64,000 nucleotides of DNA, taken from Brevibacterium yomogidense. GTDB taxonomy: Bacteria; Actinomycetota; Actinomycetes; Actinomycetales; Brevibacteriaceae. Position 1 is the first letter of the stretch, and each line of letters starts with the position of its first letter. Location of the stretch: the NCBI RefSeq assembly GCF_900163715.1, contig NZ_FWFF01000020.1, positions 186,001 through 250,000 on the forward strand, given 5' to 3'. The notes under the pieces are model-generated. The model worked only from the letters and a program-made list of their open reading frames with translations, was not told where the DNA came from and ran no database searches. Positions 9,052-17,016 of the stretch are shown here, in pieces. A program made the translations under genes and the position numbers.

Positions 9052-11046
9052 TCAGTCACGCTTGCGACGGCCGAAGAGCCCTCGACCCCGCTCGTCCGTC
9101 TGTTGCGGGGTCCCGGACCCCGGCGCGGCTCCGGATCCCTGCGGGCTGCGGTCGAAGGCACCCGTCGTGCGCGAGAGGCGGTAGTCGATCCGGCTGTCGA
9201 TCCGCGAATCGACCTGGTATCCGAGTGTGTCGTCGAAGTCCTCTGCGAGCTGTTCGCTGAACCACTCGTAGCGGGCCTGCCTCTCCAGCTCGTCCCTGCG
9301 CTTCTGATCGGCATTCAGACTGCGGAATGTCGCCCAGCACATCAGGAGCAGGATCACGCTGAAGGGAAGCGCGGTGATCAGGGATCCTGCCTGCAGCGCG
9401 GTCAGTCCTCCCGACATCAGGAGGCCGATCGCCAGCAGTCCCTCGAGCAGCGCGAACATCACGCGGGACCACGTCGGGGGGTTCGGGTGTCCGCCGGAGG
9501 CCAGCATGTCGACCACCAGCGAACCCGAATCGGATGACGTGATGAAGAAGATCGCCACGAGGATGATCGCGATCACCGACAGGATTCCGCCCAGGGGGAG
9601 GCCACCGAGCATGTCGAAGAGGGCCGCCTCGGGGACGACGCCTTCTTCGCCCACCAGGTCACCTGCGCCGAACAGCTGGCGGTAGAGCCCGGCTCCGCCG
9701 ATCACCGAGAACCAGAAGAAGCCGACGGTGGTGGGCACCAGCAGCACGCCGGCGATGAACTGGCGGACCGTGCGGCCGCGCGAGATGCGGGCGATGAAGA
9801 CGCCGACGAACGGCGCCCAGGCCATCCACCAGCCCCAGTAGAAGATCGTCCAGCTCGATGCCCAGGCGGCACCGGCGTCGCCCGTGTAGGCTCCCGCGTC
9901 CAGCGTCATGCCGAGGACCTCGGAGAAGTAGACGCCCAGTGACTGCGCGAAGTTCTGGAACAGGAAGAGAGTGGGTCCCAGCAGCAGCACGGAGATCAGC
10001 AGCAGACCCGCCATGGACAGGTTGATGTTGGACAGCCACCTGATGCCTGCACCCAGACCGGTGACGACCGAAGCGGTCGCGAGGAAGGTGATGATGACGA
10101 CGAGGGTGACCAGCAGCGCGTTGCTCGCGGAGTCGACCACGCCCATCGCCATCATCCCGGACGAGATCTGCTGCACGCCGAGGCCCAGGGATGTGGCGAT
10201 GCCGAACAGCGTGCCGAAGATCGCCAGGACGTCGACCACGTCGCCGATCCAGCCCTTGACCCGCTCACCGAAGATCGGCTCGAGCGCCCAGCGGATCGAG
10301 ACCGGGCGGCCGCGGCGATGGATCGCGTACGCGAGGGCGAGGCCGATGACGGCGTAGGCGGCCCACGGGTGCAGCCCCCAGTGCACGAAGGTCTGTGCCA
10401 TGGCCAGCTGGGCCACGTCGATCTCCATCCCCGGGATGACCGAGGTGATGCCCTCTGCAGTGGTCTCGGTGCCCGGCCACCCGGGCTTCGGACCGCTGGT
10501 CGCGAAGGTCAGCGGCTCGCCGACGCTGTAGAAGACCAGGCCGATGCCCATACCTGCCGCGAAGAGCATGGCGAACCAGGAGAACACGCCGAATTCGGGC
10601 TTCTCACCGTCCTTGCCCAGCGTGATATTGCCGAACCGGGAGAACGCGATGAAGATCGCGAAGACGATGAAGACGGCGATGACGATCTGGTAGAACCAGC
10701 CCAGATTGCCGACGATCCAATTCTGCGTCCCCGTGAGCGCCGTGTCTGCGGCCTGCGGGAAGACGATGGCGAAGAGCGCGAAGGCGAGGACGATGATCAG
10801 CGACGGCCAGAACACGGCCGGAGCGATGCTCCCCTTGCCCAGCCGCACTCCCTGGCGCTTGAGCTTCTCCGTGATCTCCTCGTCCGAGTCCGTATCCGAG
10901 ATCGGGGCGGGAGCCGGATCCGCAGTGACTGCGACGTCGGCGTGAGCCTGCTCCTCCGGCGTGGCAGGAGGGCCCGAGGGGTCCCCGCTCCCAGGGGAAT
11001 GCACTCCCTGTCCCGTCGCCTCGCGCTCTTCGTCCGGTGTGGACAT
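9052..11046 (-). CDS. BCCT-family betaine/choline/carnitine transporter
   Basis: A 664-residue secondary transporter for a quaternary ammonium osmolyte, driven by sodium or proton flow. About 12 membrane helices lie between residues 80 and 590. The family signature WGWWMAWAPFVG followed by FIARISRGRTVR is present, as is the Gly-rich FAAGMGIGLVFYSVGEP segment of helix 3. The hydrophilic N-terminus (about 75 residues) and the charged C-terminal tail (about 80 residues) resemble the regulatory tails of osmosensing BCCT carriers such as BetP. ATG 11046 has a GGGAGG site 5 nt upstream. Substrate is not defined. Confidence 0.93.
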   Translation of the reverse strand: MSTPDEEREATGQGVHSPGSGDPSGPPATPEEQAHADVAVTADPAPAPISDTDSDEEITEKLKRQGVRLGKGSIAPAVFWPSLIIVLAFALFAIVFPQAADTALTGTQNWIVGNLGWFYQIVIAVFIVFAIFIAFSRFGNITLGKDGEKPEFGVFSWFAMLFAAGMGIGLVFYSVGEPLTFATSGPKPGWPGTETTAEGITSVIPGMEIDVAQLAMAQTFVHWGLHPWAAYAVIGLALAYAIHRRGRPVSIRWALEPIFGERVKGWIGDVVDVLAIFGTLFGIATSLGLGVQQISSGMMAMGVVDSASNALLVTLVVIITFLATASVVTGLGAGIRWLSNINLSMAGLLLISVLLLGPTLFLFQNFAQSLGVYFSEVLGMTLDAGAYTGDAGAAWASSWTIFYWGWWMAWAPFVGVFIARISRGRTVRQFIAGVLLVPTTVGFFWFSVIGGAGLYRQLFGAGDLVGEEGVVPEAALFDMLGGLPLGGILSVIAIILVAIFFITSSDSGSLVVDMLASGGHPNPPTWSRVMFALLEGLLAIGLLMSGGLTALQAGSLITALPFSVILLLMCWATFRSLNADQKRRDELERQARYEWFSEQLAEDFDDTLGYQVDSRIDSRIDYRLSRTTGAFDRSPQGSGAAPGSGTPQQTDERGRGLFGRRKRD

Positions 11047-11129
11047 GGTTCCTCCCCTCGCCCGATGCTCCGGCACCGCACCCGTCCTGCCGCGAGACCG
11101 GGGACGTTGCGACGGATTCGAGCGGCTCG

Positions 11130-11157
11130 ATCATTCGTTGCAGTTGCCCCCAGTCAA
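11130..11157 (-). promoter_or_regulatory. Possible promoter of the BCCT gene
   Basis: On the minus strand, TTGACT (11157-11152), a 16-bp spacer and AATGAT (11135-11130) are followed by a leader of about 75 nt. Each box matches the sigma-70 consensus in four positions or more. An osmotic response cannot be read from it. Confidence 0.35.
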
Positions 11158-11270
11158 ACAAGAATCCAGCGTCCTGTCACGAAATCGGGTGAGAACTCTC
11201 GGTTGACAGAAGCGGCGCTTCCGCCGCGGTCTTCTGAATGGGATGAGCTGGGGCGCACTACTCTGGAGGC

Positions 11271-12614
11271 ATGGTGAGAACTGGAGGCCGTCGGGCCGTG
11301 GCCTCGTGGGCGCTCTGGGACTGGGGCTCCGCATCCTTCAACGCGGTGATCGTGACGTTCGTCTTCGCGCCGTACCTGACCACGGGCGTCGCGGCGACGG
11401 AGGAGGCGGGCTCCCAGGCGCTGGGCTGGGCCACCGCCGCCGCTGGCCTCGTCATCGCCCTCGTCGCTCCCGCTGCCGGCACCCGTGCCGACGCCGGCGG
11501 CCGGCACCGATTCTGGCTGGGCTTCCACACGTTCGTCGTCGTCGCCTGCATGGCCGCCATGTTCTTCGTGAAGGACACCCCGGGGCACCTGTGGCTGGGT
11601 CTGGTCCTCCTGGCGCTCGGCAATGTGTTCTTCGAGTTCGCCGAAGTCTCGTACAACAGCATCCTCCTGTCGGTGTCCACCCCCAGCACCGTCGGTCGGA
11701 TCTCCGGGATCGGCTGGGGCATGGGCTACCTCGGCGGCCTGGCCCTCCTCGTCCTCCTCCTCTTCACCGTCATCAACCCGGAGGTCGGCTGGTTCGGCGC
11801 GGTCGACGAGGACGGGCTGCGCTACCGCATCGTGGCGGTGCTCGCCGCGGCGTGGTTCGCGGTCTTCGCACTGCCCGTCCTCTTCTTCGCTCCTCGTTCG
11901 CCCGTCCCGTCCGGATCCGAAGACTCAGGCCAGGCCGCGGCGCGCGGGCAGTCGGGACTGTTCAGCAGCATCCGACTCTTCCTGGCCGACTACCGCCGCC
12001 TCATCCGTCGCATCGTCAGGATGTGGCGCGAGGATCGCCTGACTCTGCGCTTCCTCATCGCCTCCGCGGTCTTCCGCGACGGCCTCGCGGCGATCTTCGC
12101 GTTCGCCGGGGTTTTGGCCGCCGGCTCCTACGGCCTCTCCGCGTCCGAGGTGATCATGCTGGGTGTCGCGGCGAACGTCTCCGCCGGGATCGGCGCGATC
12201 GCCGCGGGCTGGATCGATGACAGGGTGGGATCCTCCGCGGTCATCATCACCGGACTCGTCTGCCTCATCGCTGGAACCGTCCCCATCGCGATCTCCGACT
12301 CGCCCGCCGTCTTCTGGACCACCGCGGTGTTCATGTGCCTGTTCGTCGGTCCGGTCCAGTCCTCCTCACGCGCCTACCTCGCACGGATCACGCCCCCCGA
12401 GGAGGCCGGTGAGAACTTCGGCCTCTACGCGACCACGGGTCGCGCGGTCAGCTTCCTGGGGCCCGTCATGTTCGCGACGTTCATCGCGCTCCTGGGGTAC
12501 CAGCGGGCAGGTGCTCTGGGCATCGCGCTGGTGCTGATCGCGGGCCTTCTGCTCTTCTGGACGTTGCGTCGGTCACAATCCGGGTCGCTGTCGGCTGAAC
12601 GATCGTCCAGTTAA
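11271..12614 (+). CDS. MFS transporter, UMF1/Atg22-like
   Basis: A 447-residue integral membrane protein with about 12 helices. The opening VASWALWDWGSASFNAVIVTF and the segment FFEFAEVSYNSILL are typical of the UMF1 group, related to the yeast vacuolar effluxer Atg22. The substrate of bacterial members is unknown, although amino acid efflux is often suggested. ATG 11271 has GGAGG 1-2 nt closer than usual but is the natural start. It is divergent from the BCCT gene and upstream of, but probably not co-transcribed with, the acyl-CoA dehydrogenase pair. Confidence 0.88.
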   Translation: MVRTGGRRAVASWALWDWGSASFNAVIVTFVFAPYLTTGVAATEEAGSQALGWATAAAGLVIALVAPAAGTRADAGGRHRFWLGFHTFVVVACMAAMFFVKDTPGHLWLGLVLLALGNVFFEFAEVSYNSILLSVSTPSTVGRISGIGWGMGYLGGLALLVLLLFTVINPEVGWFGAVDEDGLRYRIVAVLAAAWFAVFALPVLFFAPRSPVPSGSEDSGQAAARGQSGLFSSIRLFLADYRRLIRRIVRMWREDRLTLRFLIASAVFRDGLAAIFAFAGVLAAGSYGLSASEVIMLGVAANVSAGIGAIAAGWIDDRVGSSAVIITGLVCLIAGTVPIAISDSPAVFWTTAVFMCLFVGPVQSSSRAYLARITPPEEAGENFGLYATTGRAVSFLGPVMFATFIALLGYQRAGALGIALVLIAGLLLFWTLRRSQSGSLSAERSSS

Positions 12615-12624
12615 TTGGTAGAAT
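12595..12624 (+). promoter_or_regulatory. Promoter and possible operator of the acyl-CoA dehydrogenase pair
   Basis: TAGAAT (12619-12624) preceded by TGG makes an extended -10 box, with CTGAAC at 12595-12600 as a weak -35 box and an 18-bp spacer. The sequence CTGAACGATCGTCC overlaps the -35 region and contains the 8-bp palindrome ACGATCGT. Similar words occur before other acyl-CoA genes in the window. The operator idea is inference. Confidence 0.45.
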
Positions 12625-12685
12625 CACTGCGACGATCGGCATCCGGCATGCGCCGGAGCGCCCCGATTCCCACACAGGAGTGTTC

Positions 12686-13879
12686 ATGGATCAGTTACTG
12701 AATCAGGAAGAGCGGGAGTTCGCTCAGCACATGCGCGACTTCTACCGCACCGAGATCCCTGAGGCGATCCGGTACAAGGTCGCCACCGGACAGGAGATGG
12801 GCAAGGACGACCTCGTCACGACCCAGCGCATCCTCAACAAGCACGGGTACGCCGTGCCCAACTGGCCCGTCGAATGGGGCGGTCAGGACTGGACGCCCGT
12901 GCAGCGTCACATCTGGCTCGAGGAGATGCAGCTGGCATGCGTCCCCCAGCCGCTCGCATTCAACGCCTCCATGGTCGGCCCCGTCATCGCGGCATTCGGC
13001 AGCCAGGAGATCAAGGAGCGCTTCCTCCCGGCCACGGCCAACATCGACATCTGGTGGTCGCAGGGCTTCTCCGAGCCGGACGCCGGTTCGGACCTCGCGT
13101 CGCTGAAGACGTCCGCTGTCCGCAAGGGCGACGTCTACATCGTGAACGGCCAGAAGACCTGGACGACGCTGGGACAGTACGGCGACTGGATCTTCATGCT
13201 GGTCCGCACGGACCCGACCGTGAAGAAGCAGGCCGGCATCTCGTTCCTCCTCATCGACATGACGACGCCCGGCGTCACGGTCCGGCCGATCGAGCTCATC
13301 GACGGCAGCGTCGAGGTCAACGAGGTCTTCTTCGACAACGTCGAAGTCCCCGTCGAGAACCTCGTGGGCGAGGAGAACAAGGGCTGGACGTACGCGAAGT
13401 TCCTCCTGGGCAACGAGCGCACCGGCATCGCCCGCATCGGCATGTCGAAGGTGAACCTCGCACGCGCGAAGGCGTACGCGGCGATGACGAGGACGTCGCG
13501 CGGCACCCTCCTGGACGACCCGATGTTCTCCGCACGCCTCACGAAGCTCGAGGCGCGTCTCACCGCTCTGGAATTCACCCAGCTGCGCATCCTGTCCACG
13601 CAGGTGGCGGGCAACGACCAGCCGGACCCGCGGTCCTCCGTCCTCAAGCTGCACGGTTCGCAGCTGCAGCAGGACATCACCGAGCTGCTCGTCGACGTGC
13701 TGGGCCCGCAGGGCCTGGACTTCATCGAGGCGCCCGCCACGGCGGACGGCTTCACGGATCTGCCCACGGCATCGGTCGACGCGATCCGCGATTACTTCAA
13801 CTACCGCAAGGTGACCATCTACGGAGGCTCCTCCGAGGTCCAGCGCGGCATCATCAGCAAGGCCATCCTGGGCCTCTGA
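12686..13879 (+). CDS. Acyl-CoA dehydrogenase, large-subunit type (PimC-like)
   Basis: A 397-residue FAD enzyme that introduces the 2,3 double bond in an acyl-CoA and passes electrons to ETF. It contains SEPDAGSDLASLKT (FAD-binding part), VNGQKTWTT and the C-terminal YGGSSEVQRGIISKAILGL. The protein resembles the large subunit of pimeloyl-CoA dehydrogenase. The gene that follows after 31 bp encodes a smaller, diverged acyl-CoA dehydrogenase, as in known heteromeric enzymes. ATG 12686 is preferred over GTG 12680 because AGGAG lies 6 nt before it. Substrate unknown; a dicarboxylyl-CoA is a guess from PimC/PimD. Confidence 0.88.
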   Translation: MDQLLNQEEREFAQHMRDFYRTEIPEAIRYKVATGQEMGKDDLVTTQRILNKHGYAVPNWPVEWGGQDWTPVQRHIWLEEMQLACVPQPLAFNASMVGPVIAAFGSQEIKERFLPATANIDIWWSQGFSEPDAGSDLASLKTSAVRKGDVYIVNGQKTWTTLGQYGDWIFMLVRTDPTVKKQAGISFLLIDMTTPGVTVRPIELIDGSVEVNEVFFDNVEVPVENLVGEENKGWTYAKFLLGNERTGIARIGMSKVNLARAKAYAAMTRTSRGTLLDDPMFSARLTKLEARLTALEFTQLRILSTQVAGNDQPDPRSSVLKLHGSQLQQDITELLVDVLGPQGLDFIEAPATADGFTDLPTASVDAIRDYFNYRKVTIYGGSSEVQRGIISKAILGL

Positions 13880-13910
13880 CACATCGACTTCATCGGATTA
13901 GGAGACACAG

Positions 13911-15071
13911 ATGGACCTTGAACTCACTGATGAGCAGCGCGAACTGAAGTCGACGGTGGCGCGCCTGCTGCGCACCGAGTACGACGCTGCCGCACGCGAA
14001 GAGATCCTCCGCTCGGAGAAGGGCTGGAGCGAGGAGAAGTGGCAGACATTCGCCGAACTGGGCCTGTTGGGCCTGCCGTTCAGCGAGGACTACGACGGTG
14101 CGGACATGGGCTTCGCCGAAGTCGCCGTCGTCATGGAGGAGTTCGGACGCGCACTCGTCCTCGAGCCCTACCTGTCGACGGTCGTCCTGGGCGGCGGACT
14201 CGTCGACGCGGCGGGCACCTCGGAGCAGAAGCAGGACATCCTCACGGGCCTCATCGAGGGTGAGAAGCTGCTCGCATTCGCAGGCTACGAGCCCACGAGC
14301 CGCTACGACCTCACCGCTCCCTCGACCACCGCAGCGGATTCCGGCAGCGGCTTCGCCGTGAGCGGCGAGAAGTCGTCCGTGCTCGGTGCCGCGGATGCGC
14401 ACACGTTCGTCGTGTCCGCCGCCGTGGACGGCGGCGTGGGCCTGTTCCTCGTCGATGCGGACGCGCAGGGCGTGACGGTCGAAGGACGCATGCAGGCCGA
14501 TGGCATCCGCACCGGATCCGTCGTGTTCGCCGATGCTCCGGCGACTCGCCTGGGCGCCGGCGACGCGAGCGCGGTCATCGAACGCGTCGTGGACACCGCG
14601 AACGCGGCGCTCGCCGCGGAAGCGGTGGGCGCGATGGAGGCTTCGCTCACCATGACGGCGGAGTACCTCAAGACCCGTGAGCAGTTCGGTGCTCCGATCG
14701 GTGTCAACCAGGTGCTCCAGCACCGCGCCGCCGACGCCTACGCGACGCTTGAGAGCGCGAAGTCGATGGCGCTGTACGCGAAGCTCGCCATCACCGGCGA
14801 GGAGAGCGCCGACGAGGGCGCGGGCGATTCGAAGTCGCGTCACCGCGACGTGCTCGCATCGAAGCTCATCATCGATGACGCATCGCGCGAGATCAGCCAG
14901 GAGTCGATCCAGATGCACGGCGGCATCGGCATGACGATGGAGTACCCCATCGGTCACTACGCCAAGCGCCTCACCGTCATCCCGCGCACGTTCGACGACG
15001 TCGACACCGTGTCGCAGGAGCTGGCATCGCTGGGCGGGCTCATCGAGCCGCAGGCCGCGGACCTCAGCTGA
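13911..15071 (+). CDS. Acyl-CoA dehydrogenase, small-subunit type (PimD-like)
   Basis: A 386-residue acyl-CoA dehydrogenase fold. The C-terminal half keeps TREQFGAPIGVNQVLQHRA and QMHGGIGMTMEYPIGHY, but the middle beta domain is shorter and lacks the usual TEPxAGSD stretch (FAGYEPTSRYDLTAP instead). This pattern matches the small subunits of heteromeric enzymes such as pimeloyl-CoA dehydrogenase, or ChsE-type partners in steroid degraders. It lies 31 bp after its partner and surely in one transcript. A GGAGACACAG site precedes the ATG. It probably needs the first subunit to complete FAD and substrate sites. Confidence 0.86.
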   Translation: MDLELTDEQRELKSTVARLLRTEYDAAAREEILRSEKGWSEEKWQTFAELGLLGLPFSEDYDGADMGFAEVAVVMEEFGRALVLEPYLSTVVLGGGLVDAAGTSEQKQDILTGLIEGEKLLAFAGYEPTSRYDLTAPSTTAADSGSGFAVSGEKSSVLGAADAHTFVVSAAVDGGVGLFLVDADAQGVTVEGRMQADGIRTGSVVFADAPATRLGAGDASAVIERVVDTANAALAAEAVGAMEASLTMTAEYLKTREQFGAPIGVNQVLQHRAADAYATLESAKSMALYAKLAITGEESADEGAGDSKSRHRDVLASKLIIDDASREISQESIQMHGGIGMTMEYPIGHYAKRLTVIPRTFDDVDTVSQELASLGGLIEPQAADLS

Positions 15072-15101
15072 GGTGACCTGACCTGCGCAGAGCAGGCACA
15101 G

Positions 15102-15135
15102 CGGAGGGGCCGTCCCACAGGGGACGGCCCCTCCG
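15102..15135. terminator. Bidirectional hairpin between the dehydrogenase pair and the LppM-like gene
   Basis: A perfect 15-bp stem (CGGAGGGGCCGTCCC and its complement) closes a 4-nt loop, 30 bp after the dehydrogenase stop and 66 bp past the convergent lipoprotein stop. TCATT follows on the plus strand. Confidence 0.85.
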
Positions 15136-15200
15136 TCATTCATCCGCGTGCCTCAGCGGCCCGGGTGCCTCAGCGGTCCGGGTGCCGGTGGCCCCTCCCC

Positions 15201-16337
15201 TCAGCTGTTCGGGTGGGAGCCGGGAGGCGGCTCCTGCCGCGGCGGCGGCGCGAAGCGACGAGCATCGTCACCGCCGTTCGGCGCACCCTGTGACGGCGGG
15301 TAGGGGGCTCCGCCCGGCTGCTGTCCGTAGGGTCCCTGGGGCCCGGGGCCGAACGACCCTGGCTGTCCGTGAGGCCCCGGCTGTCCTTGCGGTCCTGGGT
15401 GGCTGTATGGACCGGGCTGTCCGTATGGGCCGGGCTGCCTCTGCGGTCCCGGCTGGCCGTAGGGCCCCGGCTGCCCACCTGCGGTGTGCGGCCCGGACGG
15501 TGGGCCTCCTGGGTACTGTCCGGGTCCTGGGCCCATGGCTCCCGGTCCACCAGCGGCGCCCGCATGCATCATCTGCTGCGGTCCTCCGGCCTGCCGCGCC
15601 TTCTTCCTGCGCAGCACGACGAGCAGCACGATGACTCCCGCGATGATGAGCAGGAGGACGACCACACCCGCGATGATGAGGACGGTCACCCAGGGGAAGC
15701 TCGAGGCTTCGCCGGTGGCGCTGAGGGTGTCACCGTCGTACTCGCGGAGGTTCCACGTCGCAGTGCTCCCGTCGACCTCGGCGCCGTCTGCGGAGACCAC
15801 GCTGCCCGGGAACGTCACGGAGACCACCGCTTCATCGAACATCGATCGGGCAGACGGCATCCCGCTCGTGGACCCGTACGGATCGGCGGAGTCCATCCCC
15901 GCGACGAGCGGATTCGTCATGGAGAAGGTGATCTCACCGTCGGTGCTCTCCACCTGGATGCCCTCGACGCCCACATCGCCCAGTCCGCCTCCACCGCTCT
16001 GGAACTCGGAGGCCGGCACCGCGTCGAATGCGACGCGCATGCCGATGTAGCCCTCCTCGTCATCGACCCGCTCGACCGTCGTGCCCTCAGGGACCTCGGG
16101 GTCCGACTGCGCCTCCTGGACGGCGTCGTCCAGTTCCTGCGACGGGTCGGGCGAGCCCATGTCCTCGAGCGCGACAGGATCCACGAGGATCTCCATCGCT
16201 CCGGTGAGGTTCTCCTCCGCATCGACCTGGAAATCAGCGTTCAGCTTCACACAGCCGCTCAGGAGGACGAGCAGCACGGCGGCGAGGGCCGTCGCCGCGA
16301 GTGGCCTGGAACGAGTGTGCCGGGCGGGGGCGGCCAT
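15201..16337 (-). CDS. LppM-like membrane lipoprotein with Gly/Pro/Gln-rich tail
   Basis: A 378-residue lipoprotein. The signal peptide ends in the lipobox LLSGC (Cys29), so the N-terminus would be lipidated. Residues 30-210 resemble the LppM domain (VKLNADFQVDAEENLTG), first described in mycobacterial envelope lipoproteins. A second hydrophobic segment near residues 218-245 and an RRKK stop-transfer follow, then about 120 residues of Gly-Pro-Gln-Tyr repeats that would lie in the cytoplasm. ATG 16337 is chosen because GGAG lies 8 nt upstream; ATG 16349 is possible. The function of LppM-domain proteins outside mycobacteria is not known. Confidence 0.8.
   Translation of the reverse strand: MAAPARHTRSRPLAATALAAVLLVLLSGCVKLNADFQVDAEENLTGAMEILVDPVALEDMGSPDPSQELDDAVQEAQSDPEVPEGTTVERVDDEEGYIGMRVAFDAVPASEFQSGGGGLGDVGVEGIQVESTDGEITFSMTNPLVAGMDSADPYGSTSGMPSARSMFDEAVVSVTFPGSVVSADGAEVDGSTATWNLREYDGDTLSATGEASSFPWVTVLIIAGVVVLLLIIAGVIVLLVVLRRKKARQAGGPQQMMHAGAAGGPGAMGPGPGQYPGGPPSGPHTAGGQPGPYGQPGPQRQPGPYGQPGPYSHPGPQGQPGPHGQPGSFGPGPQGPYGQQPGGAPYPPSQGAPNGGDDARRFAPPPRQEPPPGSHPNS
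15315..15480 (-). repeat. Coding repeats, PGPYGQ-type
   Basis: Imperfect tandem units of 15-18 bp encode PGPYGQ, PGPQRQ, PGPYSH, PGPQGQ and PGPHGQ in the tail of the LppM-like lipoprotein. Such tracts change length easily by slippage. They are collagen-like only in composition, not in strict G-X-Y phasing. Confidence 0.75.
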
Positions 16338-16386
16338 GGCGGGCTCCATTCGACGTGGATACGACTGGGGCCAATCTATCAGCGGG

Positions 16387-17016
16387 TCAGCGGGGCATCT
16401 GCCCGAACACATGGCGGCGGACCCACGCGTGCATCGCGATGGCGGCGGCCGCGGCCGCGTTCATCGAGCGGGTCGATCCGAACTGTGCGATGGACAGCAC
16501 CGCGTCGCACGCGGCGTGGGCCTCCGGGCTGAGCCCCGGACCCTCCTGCCCGAACAGCAGGACGCACTCCGCAGGCAGCTCGTACGTCTCCAGGTCGACG
16601 GAATCGGGGAAGTTGTCGATGCCGATCAGGGGCATGTCCGCCTGCTCCGCCCAGGTGACGAGCTCGCTGACGTCTGCGTGATGGTGGAGGTGCTGATAGC
16701 GGTCCGTCACCATCGCACCGCGACGGTTCCATCGGCGGCGCCCCACGATGTGCACCGCGGCTGCATTGAACGCGTTGGCCGTGCGCACCACGGATCCGAT
16801 GTTGAGGTCGTGCTGCCAGTTCTCGACCGCCACGTGGAAGCCGTGACGACGCTGATCCAGGTCCGCGACGATCGCGTCCATCGACCAGTACCGGTAGCCG
16901 TCGACCACGTTGCGGCGGTCGCCGTCCGCCAGCAGCTGGGGATCCCACTGATCGCCTGTGGGGGTGGGGCCCTCCCAGGGCCCCACCCCCACAGGCGTGC
17001 TGTCGGACTCGGTCAC
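16387..17016 (-). CDS. TrmH/SpoU-family RNA 2'-O-methyltransferase
   Basis: A 209-residue SPOUT methyltransferase. The three knot motifs are visible: NIGSVVRTANAF (motif 1), VLLFGQEGPGLS (motif 2) and LSIAQFGSTRSMNAAAAAAIAMH (motif 3; only its centre is conserved). The N-terminal GVGPWEGPTPTGD and DRRNVVDGYRYW are familiar from actinobacterial members. It methylates a ribose in tRNA or rRNA, target unknown. The GTG start at 17016 overlaps the stop of the ABC permease as GTGA, so translation is coupled. A 21-bp perfect palindrome lies inside codons 7-21. Confidence 0.88.
   Translation of the reverse strand: MTESDSTPVGVGPWEGPTPTGDQWDPQLLADGDRRNVVDGYRYWSMDAIVADLDQRRHGFHVAVENWQHDLNIGSVVRTANAFNAAAVHIVGRRRWNRRGAMVTDRYQHLHHHADVSELVTWAEQADMPLIGIDNFPDSVDLETYELPAECVLLFGQEGPGLSPEAHAACDAVLSIAQFGSTRSMNAAAAAAIAMHAWVRRHVFGQMPR
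16953..16997. repeat. 21-bp perfect inverted repeat inside the start of the TrmH gene
   Basis: Arms 16953-16973 and 16977-16997 are exact complements (CGCCTGTGGGGGTGGGGCCCT) with a 3-nt CCC loop. It lies 20-64 bases after the GTG of the methyltransferase gene, and 16-60 bases after the stop of the ABC permease gene. It is a terminator-strength hairpin placed within conserved coding sequence. Confidence 0.9.

Noticed and set aside
11203-11208. TTGACA as -35 box for the UMF1-type MFS gene
   Set aside because: The hexamer is perfect, but no -10 box occurs 16-18 bp downstream, so I do not call a promoter.
15315-15480. CRISPR array
   Set aside because: The repeats are in frame inside a lipoprotein gene, imperfect and without unique spacers. 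No CRISPR array or cas gene was seen anywhere in the window.
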